A stretch of 64,000 bases of DNA from Dichotomocladium elegans (GCA_025716815.1 JAIXMN010000004.1:1054001-1118000), one strand, 5' to 3'. Positions 32,970 through 48,188 are shown, numbered from the stretch's first letter. The notes: generated by a model not told the origin, from the sequence alone. A program made the numbers and translations.

Positions 32970-34469
32970 TTAAGGCAAAGGCGGTACGGATAGCGTGCGT
33001 GGACGTCTCTCTCGATTAACGACCGCGACGAGAACACTGATGTCGTCTGGTTTGCCGCCCTATGGGTTTACTCTCTATTAGGGACATTTAAAAACGGACA
33101 GCGTGAATTTTACCTGATAGTACATGCCCTCTTGCATGGCTCTACACTGAAATGGGGAGGAAGGGTTGCTCGGATCTTCACTGACGAGTTTGGCTCGTAA
33201 TGCGAGGGCATTGGAAATCAACTGCGGGATGGGTACTGCAGGATCCCTGCTTGCACGCATGCAGGCCTCTATTTCTTCTAAAATCTCGTCGTCGTAGAGG
33301 TTGTCGTAGAGTCCATCTGAAGCGAGGACAATGATGTCACCTTCTTCAATTTTTACAGAGAATTGCTATATCACAAAGATTACGCTCGCTTTCTTTCTTT
33401 CCATATGCGCGTTGATATTTTACCTGTGCGTCAGCAGGGAAATCAAACGAAGCCGTTCCGAGCTGGAAAGGAAAGTTAAAGGAATGTTGTTGCTCTTCGG
33501 ACCGGAAAACATAGTCGTCTTTCCGAATAACAGATATGCCGCAGTCGCCCAGGTTAGCCACGCGGAGCTCGTCCTGGCTGAGCAATGCAATACAAGCCGT
33601 CGTCGATCCAACGAAATTCTAATTTCCGCAACGCATGATTAAATTTGATGGTCCGCTTAAACACGCTACCGTATGTGCACACCTCATTTTGCGCATCTAG
33701 GGATGTCAGATGGTACGCATTTTCTAGGATCATGACAGGATCAGGATCATCCTGCTGAACATGCGATGGTCGCCGACTATTGTCGATGCGGTCCAGCTCC
33801 AATTGAGCATAATGCATCAGTTTGCGTGCATACAACGCGGGATTTGCACCTAACGACAAAGAGAGAGATAAACGTATGAGCCCAAAAGAAAAAAGAATCA
33901 CAAGCGCAACAAGCACCTCTTCCTTTAGTATACAATGGCATCCTCCTCTTTCTCTTTCTCTCTCTTTCTCTCTCTTTCTCTCTCTTTCTCTCTCTTTTTA
34001 TTCAGAACATACCCGGATGTTTCCGCCAACCTCCCACTCCGTCTGCGACCCCTAACGCATCATGGCGCTTAAAGTACGAGTCGTCTCCGACCTGGATACT
34101 GGAATAGATGTCATCGCCTTTGTTTGTTGTCAAGGCAGCTTTATCTCGTTTGGCGTAACCTGTAGATCCATGCTGTAAGGTATAGTACGGCGGTGAGGGT
34201 GCAAGAGCTGGATCGAAGAAGTCAATGACATTGAGATTGCTGGACTGGATCACCTCTTTCTCATGTGGAGAGATCATTGCAGCTGATCTATGGTAAATTG
34301 CGCAGGTGTGCAGGGTTGCAGCAGCAACAAGGGCTGGTTTTTGTGATGGTAAAGCAGCAGCAGCAGCAGCAGCATTGGCAGTGGCTGTTGTTGGTATCGC
34401 TGCTCGCTTGTGGGATATAGAAAACTTGGCAAAGGCGGCCGAACGTGCAGCGTATTGGCGCAAAAGCAT
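32970..34469 (-). CDS. PTC7: Mitochondrial PP2C-type phosphatase Ptc7
   Basis: Five exons (34469-34013, 33849-33683, 33618-33424, 33365-33114, 33059-32970) give 386 residues in phase. PP2C motifs are visible: GVADGVGGW (metal-binding Asp), RVANLGDCG, FRSEEQQHSFNFPFQLGT (typical of Ptc7), VLASDGLYDN and GKPDDISVLVAVV. The N-terminus is basic, Ala-rich and poor in acidic residues, with a polyalanine tract, and fits a mitochondrial presequence. In yeast, Ptc7 dephosphorylates Coq7 to activate coenzyme Q synthesis; the same role is inferred. Intron 1 contains a long CTCTCTTT pyrimidine repeat. Key catalytic residues are intact. Confidence 0.93.
33949..33997. repeat. Pyrimidine CTTT/CTCT mirror-like repeat
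   Basis: About 48 bases of pure pyrimidine made of CTCTCTTT-type units inside PTC7 intron 1. The purine strand is the transcribed sense strand of the gene. Confidence 0.85.
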
Positions 34470-35604
34470 CGAGTATGTTGAAATAGCTGTTTCTTGTTTG
34501 AGTGGGTAGAGAGAAAGGAGGAAAGAAGAAGGTACTCAGGCAAAAAGACAGGGAGGGATTGAGGTGGTTAAGGGGTGGGGGAAGGTTGAACGGGGAAAAA
34601 ATAGGCAGGTTTTTAGTGTGCGATCCATGGCCGCGGGTCAGATACTATTAGGGGATTGCTGCCGCTGCATCGATCCCAAGGCCCCCACTCCTTTTTACCA
34701 TCCACCAATCATGATCCTAGGAGGAGATGATGCCTAGTCCATAGCCCGCTTACCCTCTGGATTGAGCAGAGGGACATTTCTCAGGTCGGTCTATATCCAT
34801 TGCTGCTTTATTAAGAGCGATGACAAGAGCGCCACAACCGTTCATTGTTTACTTCCAAATTCCGTTTCCTCCAAGAGTCTCCCGTCCTCGTATCACCCAT
34901 CGGCGTTAGGCAAATTGCATTTAATTAGATACTTCAAGCTGATCAACTCTTGGCAGTAGCTGGTCTTCATCGTCTCAGGGTGATAATAGTAATAAACCAA
35001 CCATGATGTCATAGCCTGTGCATATCGCCAGCCAAGAGCAAAAGATTGGGTTGCGTAGACTTCTTTATTTAAGGGGGTTGGGTAGGAAACATTGCACCCC
35101 CTCCCCGTGCGAATTCCCTCGGCCTCAACAGCCATAACAAGGTAATGCCCGACCAATGAAATGAAATGAAATGCCGTTCCACCTCAGCTTCCTGCTTTGC
35201 AGACCATCGCATCTGGGAACACTCTGCGGAAGCATGGGCATGGAATGCCACATTGGCAGCAATAGACAACACACGGTTATTTACGCACATTCAATGGAGA
35301 GAGAACTGGTATAGGCTGAGGTACGAAGTCTGGCGTATCCTGATACAGATTTACAGACCCCCATTTGTTTTCCTTTACGCCTTATTTCTGAAAGCAGCTT
35401 CTCTTTCGAAGGAAAAAAAAAACAAAGGAATAATTGCCCTTCTAAATTTAGAGGGTGTATGCACCAGACGTGCAAAATAAAACATCCTTCTGCATCCCTC
35501 AACGGACGAGAGTAGAAATGTTTGATCATTTTTCATTAAAAAAAAAAGCAATTAGGGAATGTTTCCTCCATTTGTGCCAAGGATACCCATCTTTACTTTT
35601 TAGG
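34470..35604. other. Intergenic region without supported gene
   Basis: This 1.1 kb is the PTC7 promoter side and the CSN4 3' side. Short frames on both strands have no domain. G-rich and A-run segments lie at 34550-34620 and 35405-35430. No gene was recognised. Confidence 0.5.
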
Positions 35605-37177
35605 TCATCCCATCATCTCAAAATTGTTAGTTGGTACATAGTCTGGGTATTTCTCATGGATTGCTGTTATGATACCATCAATGTCATGGCAGAGGGTCTG
35701 GATGGCAGAATCCCATTTTGAGATCTCTAGCATTGATGGTTCAATACGCCGGCTTGTTTGTGTGGTCCCATTGGCAGCAGCCGCGGCCGCGCTTGCGATG
35801 GACGAGTCCTCGTTTCGCTCATTAATTGCCGCACCGCCCGAGGCAAAAGAAATAAGCTTCTCGAGCTGGTCAATGCTGCCCACCATTCTGTTCTCGCTAA
35901 TCATATGCGATGCAATCTCTTCGGCCTTCTCCGCAGATATGTTCAGAAGTGCCGCAAGCTCGTCAAATGTGATATTATTATAAATCTTCGAAGCGGATAG
36001 GAGATTGTGTTCCCGAATGGCACGGTCAAATACGGTGGTGCCGTCAGCCAGTTTAGCTCGATGATGAGGTTGGAGCGTGGCAAAAAACTCAGCAATTTCG
36101 TGAGGCCGGATGACGCGGTCCATGTACGTCTTTTCGAGAATCGAAAAGGATGGAAGCTGGTGTGTTCGTTCGTCCTTGTATAGGGTCGCAAGGAGGCGCG
36201 ATCGCTGCGGCCCAGCGCCGGCGAGCACGGTGCACTGGACAGCGCATGTTCTGGCAGTGCCCCACCCATCATGAATGAACCACTGTCAGTAGAGTCACAT
36301 CCTCAGCACATCTCCTTTTTTTTCTACTTACAAACATTGAATACGTTCGTCTTGGTGCACTTCTGGAACATAACTGAGTTCGTGATATTTCGTAGCGGCT
36401 TCGATGAATTTACGCTTGGCGTCCAGAATACGTGCCTGACAAAGTTTGAACAATAAGGCTGTTTCGAAATCGCTGGAATTGGGGATCAAGAGAGCCGCCC
36501 TGTTCAAATATGCATCTGCCATGACCGCCTCATCCACTTCGAGTAGCAGCCGCACAATCCGTATGTAAATCCCCAGTTTATACTCATCTGAAATCGTTCT
36601 GTTTTTCTTCCCATTGTCAACCACAAGAATGACCGTATCTCTTTCCACTATCGTACCTATGTCCTGAATCGAGCTGGATCCCTTGTAATACCCGTGCTGC
36701 CTCCAAAAACTCCTCTTCTGCCTCGTATGCCTTTGCCAATTTTTCTCGAAGTTGGGAAAGCTAAAGAAGCGTAAAACCGCCTGGTTTAATTTTCAAGTTG
36801 TATAGGGGAGAGCGCGCCACTGCTATCATCGCGTTGCTACTACTCCTTGGTGGTTTTACTTCCGATACCTGTTCCTCAAAGCTAACCGCACGCGGCTGGG
36901 CCTTATCAATAGCAAATGTCAAGAGCTGTTTCTTAACATCATTGTCTTCAATGCGATCGTCAAAGAGAACGATGAATTCACTCAACAGCTGTCGCGCAAC
37001 GACCAAACCGACTTGCTCGTCGAGAACGCATTCCACATAACCTTTGAGATTCTGCACTTGGCTAGAACCCGTGGGTGTCGACGTTAAGATATCTTGAAGA
37101 ATACTTCGGAAGCCTTCTATCTTGTCCTTCTGTTGAGGTTGAATAACGCATTCCTGGAGGCGCTGTGTAATGTCCAT
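35605..37177 (-). CDS. CSN4: COP9 signalosome subunit 4
   Basis: Four exons (37177-36869, 36760-36657, 36598-36332, 36250-35605) give 441 residues in phase. The N-terminus has [17 protein letters not shown]. Helical TPR-like repeats follow ([29 protein letters not shown]). Then comes [17 protein letters not shown], and the PCI winged-helix part has [20 protein letters not shown] and [17 protein letters not shown]. These match CSN4 closely and distinguish it from the proteasome-lid homologue Rpn5. CSN4 is a core scaffold of the complex that removes Nedd8 from cullins. Before the C-terminal helix there is an extra Ala/Asn-rich insert of about 35 residues, which explains the length over the usual 406. 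It is divergent with TRM4. Confidence 0.95.
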
Positions 37178-37670
37178 GGCTGCGTCGCGGGCAGGCAGAA
37201 GCTGGAAGACAAGAATTAAGCGCACACGGCAACGCTTTTGGATTCCGCAGTTTTTTAAACGCTACTCGATTTTTGTTGGTTTATTTTTTTTGCAGTATAA
37301 AAACAGTTTAAGCCTTCAGATGGATGCTGCTCTTTAGCTCTATCCAATGGACTGGCGAAGTGCACCCGCTCAATGTTACTGCGCACTGCTATGTGCCTCA
37401 TGCATAGCAACATCAAAACGTTGGTATGTTCAAGCCACCTTTTCGTCTAGAACAGTGAGAAATATTGGTGGCGTCCTAAGATAGAGCCCATTGATGATCC
37501 ACACCCTATTCTAATACAGATGACATCGAAAAGAGGGCCTTTCACCTAGCACCCAACCCAATTCATATGCGTGCGCATTGATATTTGTATGCGGAGTCGC
37601 TCATTTAAACATGTTTCACTAATCCCGAAAAGGTTTTCCTATATTTTTTTTTGTTCTGTAGCAATTCAAA
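37178..37670. promoter_or_regulatory. Shared divergent promoter CSN4 / TRM4
   Basis: 493 bases separate the two start codons, which point outward. The region holds T-rich runs near each gene (37240-37295 and 37645-37660). No specific factor site could be identified by eye. The arrangement makes co-regulation possible. Confidence 0.55.
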
Positions 37671-40709
<3,039 letters not shown>

Positions 40710-41053
40710 GGTGACGATGCACGATCGACAATCAGATTTAGGAAAAAGCTCTAATTGAGAGCAGATTATGCAACATTCATAAGGCTTATTTATTCCTATA
40801 TTGAACAATTGAAGGCTATACATATACATTAAACGCAACCCTTTTTTTTTGTACGATTGTATGCTTCTAATTTCCGGTTTGATGGAATATTTCTGCTAGT
40901 GCTACTGCTACGTCTGCCGTCATGGGTACTGCTGCTGTTGCTGCTGCTGCTGCTGCTGATGTTGCCGCTGCTGCTGTTGCCATTACTACTCCTGCGTGCT
41001 GCTGTTCTTGGGTATGCAGAAGACTCTAATACAGCTGGTGGATAAATTCTTGA
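40710..41053. other. Convergent intergenic region (TRM4 / DMA1)
   Basis: 344 bases between convergent stops, dominated by a CTG-type repeat (listed separately) and a T run at 40843-40852. No gene was seen. Confidence 0.55.
40926..40978. repeat. Imperfect CTG repeat in 3' intergenic DNA
   Basis: About 50 bases of CTG/CTGTTG units lie between the TRM4 and DMA1 stop codons. The plus-strand frame would be polyleucine. No coding function is supported. Confidence 0.8.
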
Positions 41054-42201
41054 TTAGCGAGGCAGCGCATGAGTTATCTCTCCGAAATTGTGGGTTCCTG
41101 AAACAAGGGTTGATGATAATTCTTGGGTCATAAATGGGCCAACCGGTGTCAATGTGCTCAAATGAGGCGCCTCTGTTGGTTCATCCGCGGAGGTATCGTC
41201 GTCATGACATTTATTTTCGTCACATTCCTTCGACGCTTCTTCCTCTGTGTCGCCAATAGCCTCCAGGAGCTCGTCAGGCTCGACAGCAACACTTGCCTCG
41301 AGATCCGAGTAGGTCCGACATATGGGGCAGGCAAACCCGGGATAATTCTGAATTAGGATCGGATGGAGGCACTTGAAGTGGAAAATATGGGAACATGGGG
41401 AAATAAAAAGGGCTTGGAGAGGTGCAATCGCGTAGAGACAAATGCAGCATTCTTGGATTTCTTCTCTCGCAGTAGTTGGATGCTCACCGGGTTCGCGCAT
41501 GGTGGATATGGTATTCTTTGGAACGGCTGTGGTGGCTACGGTCGATGCGAGGTGCTGCCGAAGTTGCTGGAAGGCATGGCGACTAAACGACCGAGAGACA
41601 GTAGGCAGCCCGCGATTGACCTCAACGCGGATGCGGACTGCCCGGTACATCAGCTCGGCCCCGCCTTGATAATCAACCCCAAGCTGGATAAGATCACCAT
41701 CCTTGATCTCCTGGGGTCCGCTTGGTACGTTGGCTTGGGATAATCTCACCCTGTTTACAAACGTTCCGCTCGATGATCCAGTGTCACGCAAGAAGATCTA
41801 ACTCCCCACACCCCTTTCTCTTTTAAAAAAAAAACGATTGATCTCCCTCATCGCCCCCCCACACACACACTCTCTCTCTTTCTTGCTTCCGCTTATTCAC
41901 AGCCTTCACCTACCCTATGGCTTTCATCCACCCAAAGCTGGGCATGCGTACGGCTCACAACTTTGCTTCTGAACGAAAGCCGATCTGAGACAACATTGCG
42001 ATCGCTGTAGCGACCAATCTTGTACACTACACCTGGCGGTATCGTGCGCTCAATAACCTCAAACACATAACTACGACTGTCCATTCCCAAGTTGGGTACA
42101 AGGCGTATATTAGGTCCAATTTGCTGTTGCTGAGGCTGCGACTGCGGCTGCGTTCCTGGCTGATGTTCGGAGAGCGATGATGCGGAGGATGCTGTGGACA
42201 T
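41054..42201 (-). CDS. DMA1: FHA-RING ubiquitin ligase Dma1/Dma2-like
   Basis: Two exons (42201-41914 and 41797-41054) give 343 residues. Residues 1-30 are Ser/Gln-rich. An FHA domain follows (about 35-150): YKIGRYSDRN, then SFRSKVVSRTHAQLWVDE, then IFLRDTGSSSGTFVN and IKDGDLIQLGVDY, with the phosphothreonine-binding Arg, Ser and His in place. A RING of C3H2C3 type lies at C213, C216, C231, H233, H236, C239, C253 and C256. The C-terminus is acidic. This FHA plus RING layout is that of yeast Dma1/Dma2 and relatives of Chfr/RNF8, which tag phosphorylated partners in spindle-position and mitotic checkpoints. The 116-base intron holds A, CA and CT runs. The head-on end with TRM4 is 344 bases away. 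Confidence 0.93.
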
Positions 42202-43284
42202 GGGGAACAGATCAGAGATAGATGAGAAAAGGACAAAAATAGCCTAAACACCCTCGCGGTAAACTTTTGGAATTCGCAAAAAAAAAGGGTTGCAGGTGAG
42301 GCAGTTCACGATTGAATAAGGAAGGAATGTTAAGGAGGGAGGGAGGAAACGTGGCAAGAAAAGGAAGGGGAACACACGGCACTGCTGGTCTTTCACTTTT
42401 ATATTACTGTTGAGGTTGTTGAGTGGTGATGTTACTAGGAGAGACACTAAAAAAATGGGCGAAGAGTGTCCGGACTAGACCAGCGTATGAGATATTTTCT
42501 TTGTATTGGAAACATGACCAACATGAAGCGCGCAATGTTCTTTATCATCCTCCGATTCTTGTCATTAAATGTTTATTGACAATGGGCTAGTCTTCCTCTA
42601 AGTGAATACATGATACAGTAGTATGCCTACGCTAAGTTTACAGTGTCTGTTTGAAGTGTGGGGGGGCTATTTGTACTGGGAGATGATCATAAGGGCAAGC
42701 GACTCCCTGGCTGTTCTCTTATGCTCGTTTCTGCAAAATTATAGATGAATGCAAGGGGCAGTCCTCTGTGAGTCTTAATCTGTGCCGAACGCAGATAATC
42801 CGAGAAAGGGGAGGGGGCGCAATGTCAGTGAAAAAGGGGAGTGATCAAAACAATGTAATTTCAAAGCCTAGTATAGGTTGCTTTCGAACTTGATGCATAG
42901 GCAGGGGATTTCGGGCCTCTTGTTTGATCCTGCTGTACGTGTAATATATTATATAGATGTATACGCAATCACATGAATCACATATATATGTATATATTCC
43001 TTCTCGGATTCATCTTCTTTTTGTCGCTGTTACGGGTTGTGTGACCCTGAGTGAGAGTGACAGGCCTACATGTCCTTCTGCAATGCATCTTTATCATGCG
43101 AACCCACAGTCTAATCTGCTCAAACAATCGATATCCGTCCATTCGCGGATGGAAGATAAACAAATCAGCGGGTATAATCACGATTTTTTGTTATTGGAAG
43201 AAACAAGGCAACATATACAGCACGGCCGTTCTACTTTCTCTTTTTTTTTCACTCAATCCATCTTTCATCATATTCCCTCTCCCC
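42202..43284. other. Divergent intergenic region (DMA1 / PPN2-like)
   Basis: About 1.1 kb between outward-pointing start codons. A/T-rich with ATATAT runs at 42940-43000 and a CT-rich leader at 43230-43284. Short frames overlap but have no domain. It probably contains both promoters. Confidence 0.5.
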
Positions 43285-44470
43285 ATGCCTCAAGTCACTC
43301 TGGAAGAAGAACATCGTCCCGATTTACAGTCTGGCACTGAAGTCCCCACATCTGAAAGTAAATACACACCTTCGTCCCAGCCGCGGCGAAAACGGCGACT
43401 CGTCCTGTGGTGCGTCTTTGCGGTCTTTCTATCTGTCGGCGTCGCTCTTGCTGTCTCTCTTGGTATCACCATGACACGCCGACATCAGCAGTCTTCAAAC
43501 GCCTCTTCCAGCCCAGACGTGATGGCCACCAACCACAAGGATATCGTTCGTATACCCAAGGAACACTTTGGCAATCTCACTGCACTCTCAAGGTACGCGG
43601 CCTTGACCCCTATGGCTAGCATCGAAGGAGATGTGGACATTGGTATGAGCACCCCGAATCGCATCTTTGTAATGGGCGATGTGCACGGATGCATCGACGA
43701 GCTTAATGCATTAGTCGACGCAATCCAGTACAACTATGATGCGGGCGATCGGATCATCCTTGCGGGCGACATGGTTGCCAAAGGACCCGATAGCATCGGG
43801 GTGCTTCGGCGCGCCAGAAAACTGAAGATGTGGTGTGTCCGCGGAAATCACGATGACAAGGTGGTTCGTCTGGCTACCTATGTGCGCCAGGTACCATTGT
43901 CGCAACGCAAACTAGAGGTTCCGGAGGGTCCGGTCTACGATCCTCTCTTGTTGGACGACTCTCATATGACCATTGTGGCGTAAGTGATTGATTGAGTGGA
44001 CTGGTTTGTTGTTTCTTGCATGGCTGAATATCCTTTTTTAAAAAAGAAATATGACAGATGATGACTATAACTTTCTGAAGAGCTGCCCCATGATGTTGGG
44101 GATACCGACCATCAAGAGCTTATTTGTTCATGCGGGCGTCAACCCTAATATACCGCTCGACCAGCAAGAACCTTATTTCGTTATGAATATTCGTTCTATA
44201 ACAGCCAATGGAGAACCTGTTAGAAAAGCGTCTGACGGCAAATATCCCTGGTCAGACGTGTGGAATAACCTCCAGCGAACCGGGAGTGATATCGACGATG
44301 TTTACCGTAAAATCTATTATGGACACGCATCATCGCGTGGATTAGACCTCAAAGAGTACAGCTTTGGCTTGGATACGGGCTGTGTCTATGGTGGCAACCT
44401 CACGGCCATAGAGATTCATACTGGAAAACTCACTCAGATTCCTTGTCGAGCTTACGCAGTGAAAGAATAA
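43285..44470 (+). CDS. PPN2: Membrane calcineurin-like polyphosphatase, Ppn2-like
   Basis: Two exons (43285-43979 and 44047-44470) give 372 residues. A short cytosolic tail ending in PRRKRR precedes one membrane helix (about residues 39-61). The metallophosphatase motifs follow: GDVHGCIDE, GDMVAKGPDS and RGNHDD, then FVHAGVNP and a late GHASSRGLDL. This is the single-pass, luminal phosphatase layout of yeast Ppn2, a zinc-dependent vacuolar endopolyphosphatase. That substrate is inferred, since other calcineurin-like phosphoesterases share the motifs. All metal ligands appear present. The start at 43285 follows a CT-rich leader. The open frame upstream to 43051 lacks support. The CotH gene begins 164 bases downstream on the same strand. 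Confidence 0.86.
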
Positions 44471-44634
44471 TAAACATGACGTTCTAAAATTGACCAGGAA
44501 AAAACACAGAATATGCCCGTAGTGTTTATTGTCAATGCAATGTATATAGTAAGATTCAAAGTCTGTTTCCCCACCCCCGCCCCCTTTTTTTTTCTCATCA
44601 GTTTCTGTCTTTTATTATCAGAAAAAAATAGCAT

Positions 44635-46613
44635 ATGAGAATCGCGTTCTTTACCCTTCTGGTGACGGTCGCGGGCAACTTTGGTATGCTTTTACCTTCG
44701 TTAGGAGCGTGAAGACCTGAACATGGACAAATGCCATAATTTTATAGTATACGGCTCACCGGCGTTACCCACATCGTCGCTCCAAAATCTCCGTTCTATC
44801 ACATATCAAGTCATTGTGGATCCTTCTGAGCTTGATGGCAATACTGTGGGTGTTGCATTAGGCTCAAAGGTCTACCAACTTAACTCCCATCCTGTCGTGC
44901 CAATGTTATACACTGGTACCGGTCCGTCATCCTCGAAGCCCTATCGCTATGTAATTCTCAGGAACTCCAGCCTCGATATCGTTCAGTCTGAGCCCTTCGA
45001 GCGACCCCCGATAGAACACGCAAGCCATACATTTTATGAAACCTACGGCCGCTCTTGGAATAAGATTAATTTGCCTGACTTGCCACAAGTGTATCCATTC
45101 TCTGAAATCAATCAAACTGAGCTGGATCCGGCCGCATCGCCGCTTTACGAAGACGGTACCATTGCCACGCTTCATTTCCAGATTGACGATGATGAGCTCC
45201 AACTACTCCATGCCAAGAAATCTGATAAGGAGTTGAAAGTGCAGGGTACCATGACATATCTGGGGTAACTAAAAGCAGAAAAACGGCTATGATGAAGCTC
45301 AGCTGGGTCATGGTGAGGGAGGGGAGATGCTTATATAAAGCTTCTTTGTAGATATAATTCCATCCAGCAGTTCCAAGACGTCAAGCTCAAGATCGGCGGG
45401 CACTCAAGCCGTATGTGGGCTAAGGTTCCGTATAAGATCAAGATTTCTTCCAAAAAGTATCCCAATGGCCTGTACCGTCGGTGGAGCTTCAAGCTCCGGT
45501 CTGAGGCGACAGACCCGACCATGATGCGTGAAATGATTTACAATAACCTTCTTCAAGCTACAGGAATTGTTGCTGCTCGTGGCGTTTATACTCGGTATCA
45601 TGGAAAAGGAGGGGGGAGGCATTGATAGCAATCAACAAGATGTAGATGTACTGACAAACGGCTACGACAGACTTTTCCTCAACAATGAGCCCGTCGGCTT
45701 ATATCTAATGGTGGATGACAGTGGATCGAAGAAGTAAGTGAATTGATCTGCCGAGGGCTGGCAGAATTATCAGCAGATGGCATCAACTAAAGCTAATAGA
45801 TTTGTCCGAGAAACAATACATTATGGTGAGACAAATCCTACCGTGGGTGATATAATCAAATGTGATGCGGGCAAAGGTGCCTATGCTGCCAATCTCGACT
45901 ATCTCGGCGACGGTGTGGATGCATACGACAGTGGGGTGTATCGCACCCACGCCAAGACGCCCGAAGAAGAAGAGGCAATCATGGCCCCTCTAATTAATTT
46001 TATGAAGTTTATCAAGGAGTATGATCCCATGGATGCGCCTACCGACGAAAACGCGCTTCTTGAACAATGGAACAAGTACATTGATGTCGAGCTCTTCATC
46101 CGGCAACTCGCCTTGGAATGGATCACTGGTAACTGGGATGCTATTCAGTATTCGGGCAATAACTACGTGCTCTACCGCAAAGACGGGTCGACACAGTTCA
46201 TATCCATCCCTATGGATTTTGACTATACGTTCGGCAATGGTCTTGAGGAAGATCAGCGAAACCTTCTTACGGGAACATGGACTGATTTTACGGCCGGTCG
46301 CAAGCCTCACTCGTTTTTGTGGGAAAAGCTCAGAGAGATTCCGCATTTCGTCGATCTTTATGAACGTTCCCTCAACGAGATCGTCACTGGTGTGGCAAAT
46401 CCCCGATTCCTCTTCAAGCGCATTGATGGGCTGGCCCAAATGCTGAAGCAAGACGTGGTTTGGGACAGATCCCTCGCCCGCATGTCTCCAGGCATCACAA
46501 GGCTCTGGGACGAGGATACGTTTTTGGAATCCATATATCATGGGTCGGGGCAGCACGATGAACAGATTGGACTCAAGGAGTGGATCGCCGCTAAGGCAGC
46601 AAATTTCACCTAA
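44635..46613 (+). CDS. Secreted CotH-family protein
   Basis: Five exons (44635-44683, 44748-45264, 45352-45594, 45671-45733, 45800-46613) give 561 residues in phase. A signal peptide is encoded by exon 1 (MRIAFFTLLVTVAGNF), which ends just before the mature start. The CotH kinase-like fold is seen in KIGGHSSRMWAKVPYKIKI, WSFKLRSEATDPTMMREMI, FLNNEPVGLYLMVDD, LALEWITGNWDAIQYSGNNY and ISIPMDFDYTFGNG. The late Asp cluster fits the metal-binding DFD-like site. Bacterial CotH is a spore-coat protein kinase, and Mucorales carry many surface copies, some acting in host-cell contact. I see no C-terminal GPI-anchor signal, so this member may be a soluble or wall-associated one. Its function is inferred by family only. 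Confidence 0.9.
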
Positions 46614-47272
46614 ATCGAGTAATTACAGAAACCGTTTTGATAATGGTAAAGGGGCCTTCAATTTCATGTTCCATCTAAATTCTAGTCTTTAATCACCACT
46701 CACCTGTTCAGTTGCAATGAACGATTGAAAATAGGATGGGGCAAGGTTTTAATTTGGCTACATACGTACGTTTCTGGAGCCTATCCAGGTTATCTTCAGT
46801 TCAATCATAGTTTTTACCATGCTCTTTGCCAGCTGCCCCCACCTCTCTATATGGGATGGAAAGAAGTCCGCTATAAATGCATTATTTGAAAAACTGCTAC
46901 AGTAAAACAACCAGCTTGCAGAAAAGTGTGTGCATGTGTGCGTGTGCGTATATGCATAAGGATGGCCTTCAAACATAATTTAAACATCAGCCTTTCATAT
47001 GTCCATAGTAATCTTAATCTTCGCAGCGATTTTGTTTAATGCATACAATTGTCGAACCTTATTTCAAGTGACCAAGTTTTGCTATATCAGCCGTGTGCTT
47101 ATCTGAGATTACTTCCCCTGGTGCAAGCATTCAGACATCTATGCACCCACCCAAGGACGTCCCGTCCAACAAACTCCTTGAGTCATGCTCCGATTGAAAA
47201 AGAAAACGACGACACACACATACATAAATATAAGCGCTTACCTTTGTTCCCACGTTATTACATGCATACTCA
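46614..47272. other. Intergenic region without supported gene
   Basis: About 660 bases, A/T-rich. An alternating TG/CG run lies near 46925-46955. No gene was recognised. Confidence 0.5.
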
Positions 47273-48188
47273 ATGTCGCTCACCAAAGTCCTCTCTGACA
47301 TTCAAGCGCTCTATTCACCTGCTCATGGTCCCGTTCGAAATCAGCTCTGGTATGTGTTAGCGGTAAGTATTATATACTATGGGAAACGAGCTCAGTTCAT
47401 GGGGAATGCTCATTGATGGGAGGGAACCAGGCGGTTGTCATGACTTCGCTCAATAGACCCAAGGACGTACCCCGAATATATGAGGCTGTCGAAAAGTCTA
47501 TTCAAGAAGGAAAAAAGGATGACATGACAACAGAAAAAAGCAAGGTATTGATGCGCATGCGTGAAGGCATATTCAAATCGTTTGTCATTATCGGTTACCC
47601 AAAGGTAAATGCTAGATTTTAGCGATCGCAAAGTTTGATCTGAATTGTCTGCAATGTAGGTTATCAATTCACTTCAAGCGCTCAATACAGCTGTACCGAG
47701 TGAAGTCCTTGCTGAGATCCCGACTACACCGATTCGGTAAATATCTCCAAACCCATCCTTTCCAGTCATTATATCAATGTCTGAAGCCCCGTCTCCCTTA
47801 ACCCCCTTGTAGCAAAGAGACGTCATGGGAGGATGTCAATCTCCAACGTGAACGCGGGTACAAACTCTTTGACGCCGTCTACGACCGCCACTCAAAACGT
47901 GTGCAAGAAAACATGCATGTCGCCTATCCCGATCTCGCCCAGGCGGCAATTCATCACCTGTACGGGCCTGTACTCGCAGAGCCGAGCATTATCTCCGCCC
48001 AAGAGACGAGTCTTTGTATCGTTGCCGGCTTGATGGTCCAGGACGTACCAGCCCAACTTCGAGGCCATCGTTACGGAGCGCTAAACCAGGGCGCAACTCA
48101 GCAGGATCTGAGCCGCCTTGAGAGCTTAGTAGAAATTGTGACGAAATACAGTGAATCCAACAAGTCAAATGTCACCTGTGAATCATAA
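47273..48188 (+). CDS. AhpD / carboxymuconolactone decarboxylase-like protein
   Basis: Four exons (47273-47362, 47431-47604, 47660-47736, 47813-48188) give 238 residues in phase. The region ISAQETSLCIVAGLMVQDV followed by QLRGHRYGALNQGAT is typical of fungal AhpD-like/CMD-fold proteins. The N-terminal helix with RMREGIFKSFVIIGYPKVI also fits this fold. The CXXC redox pair of bacterial AhpD is absent, so a peroxidase-support role is unlikely. The substrate is unknown. Intron 1 is 68 bases and splits directly before AVVMTSLNRPKDV. Nearby genes give no pathway hint. Confidence 0.8.

Noticed and set aside
40857..41045. Polyleucine membrane peptide from the CTG repeat
   Set aside because: Composition comes from the trinucleotide repeat, and there is no leader or support.
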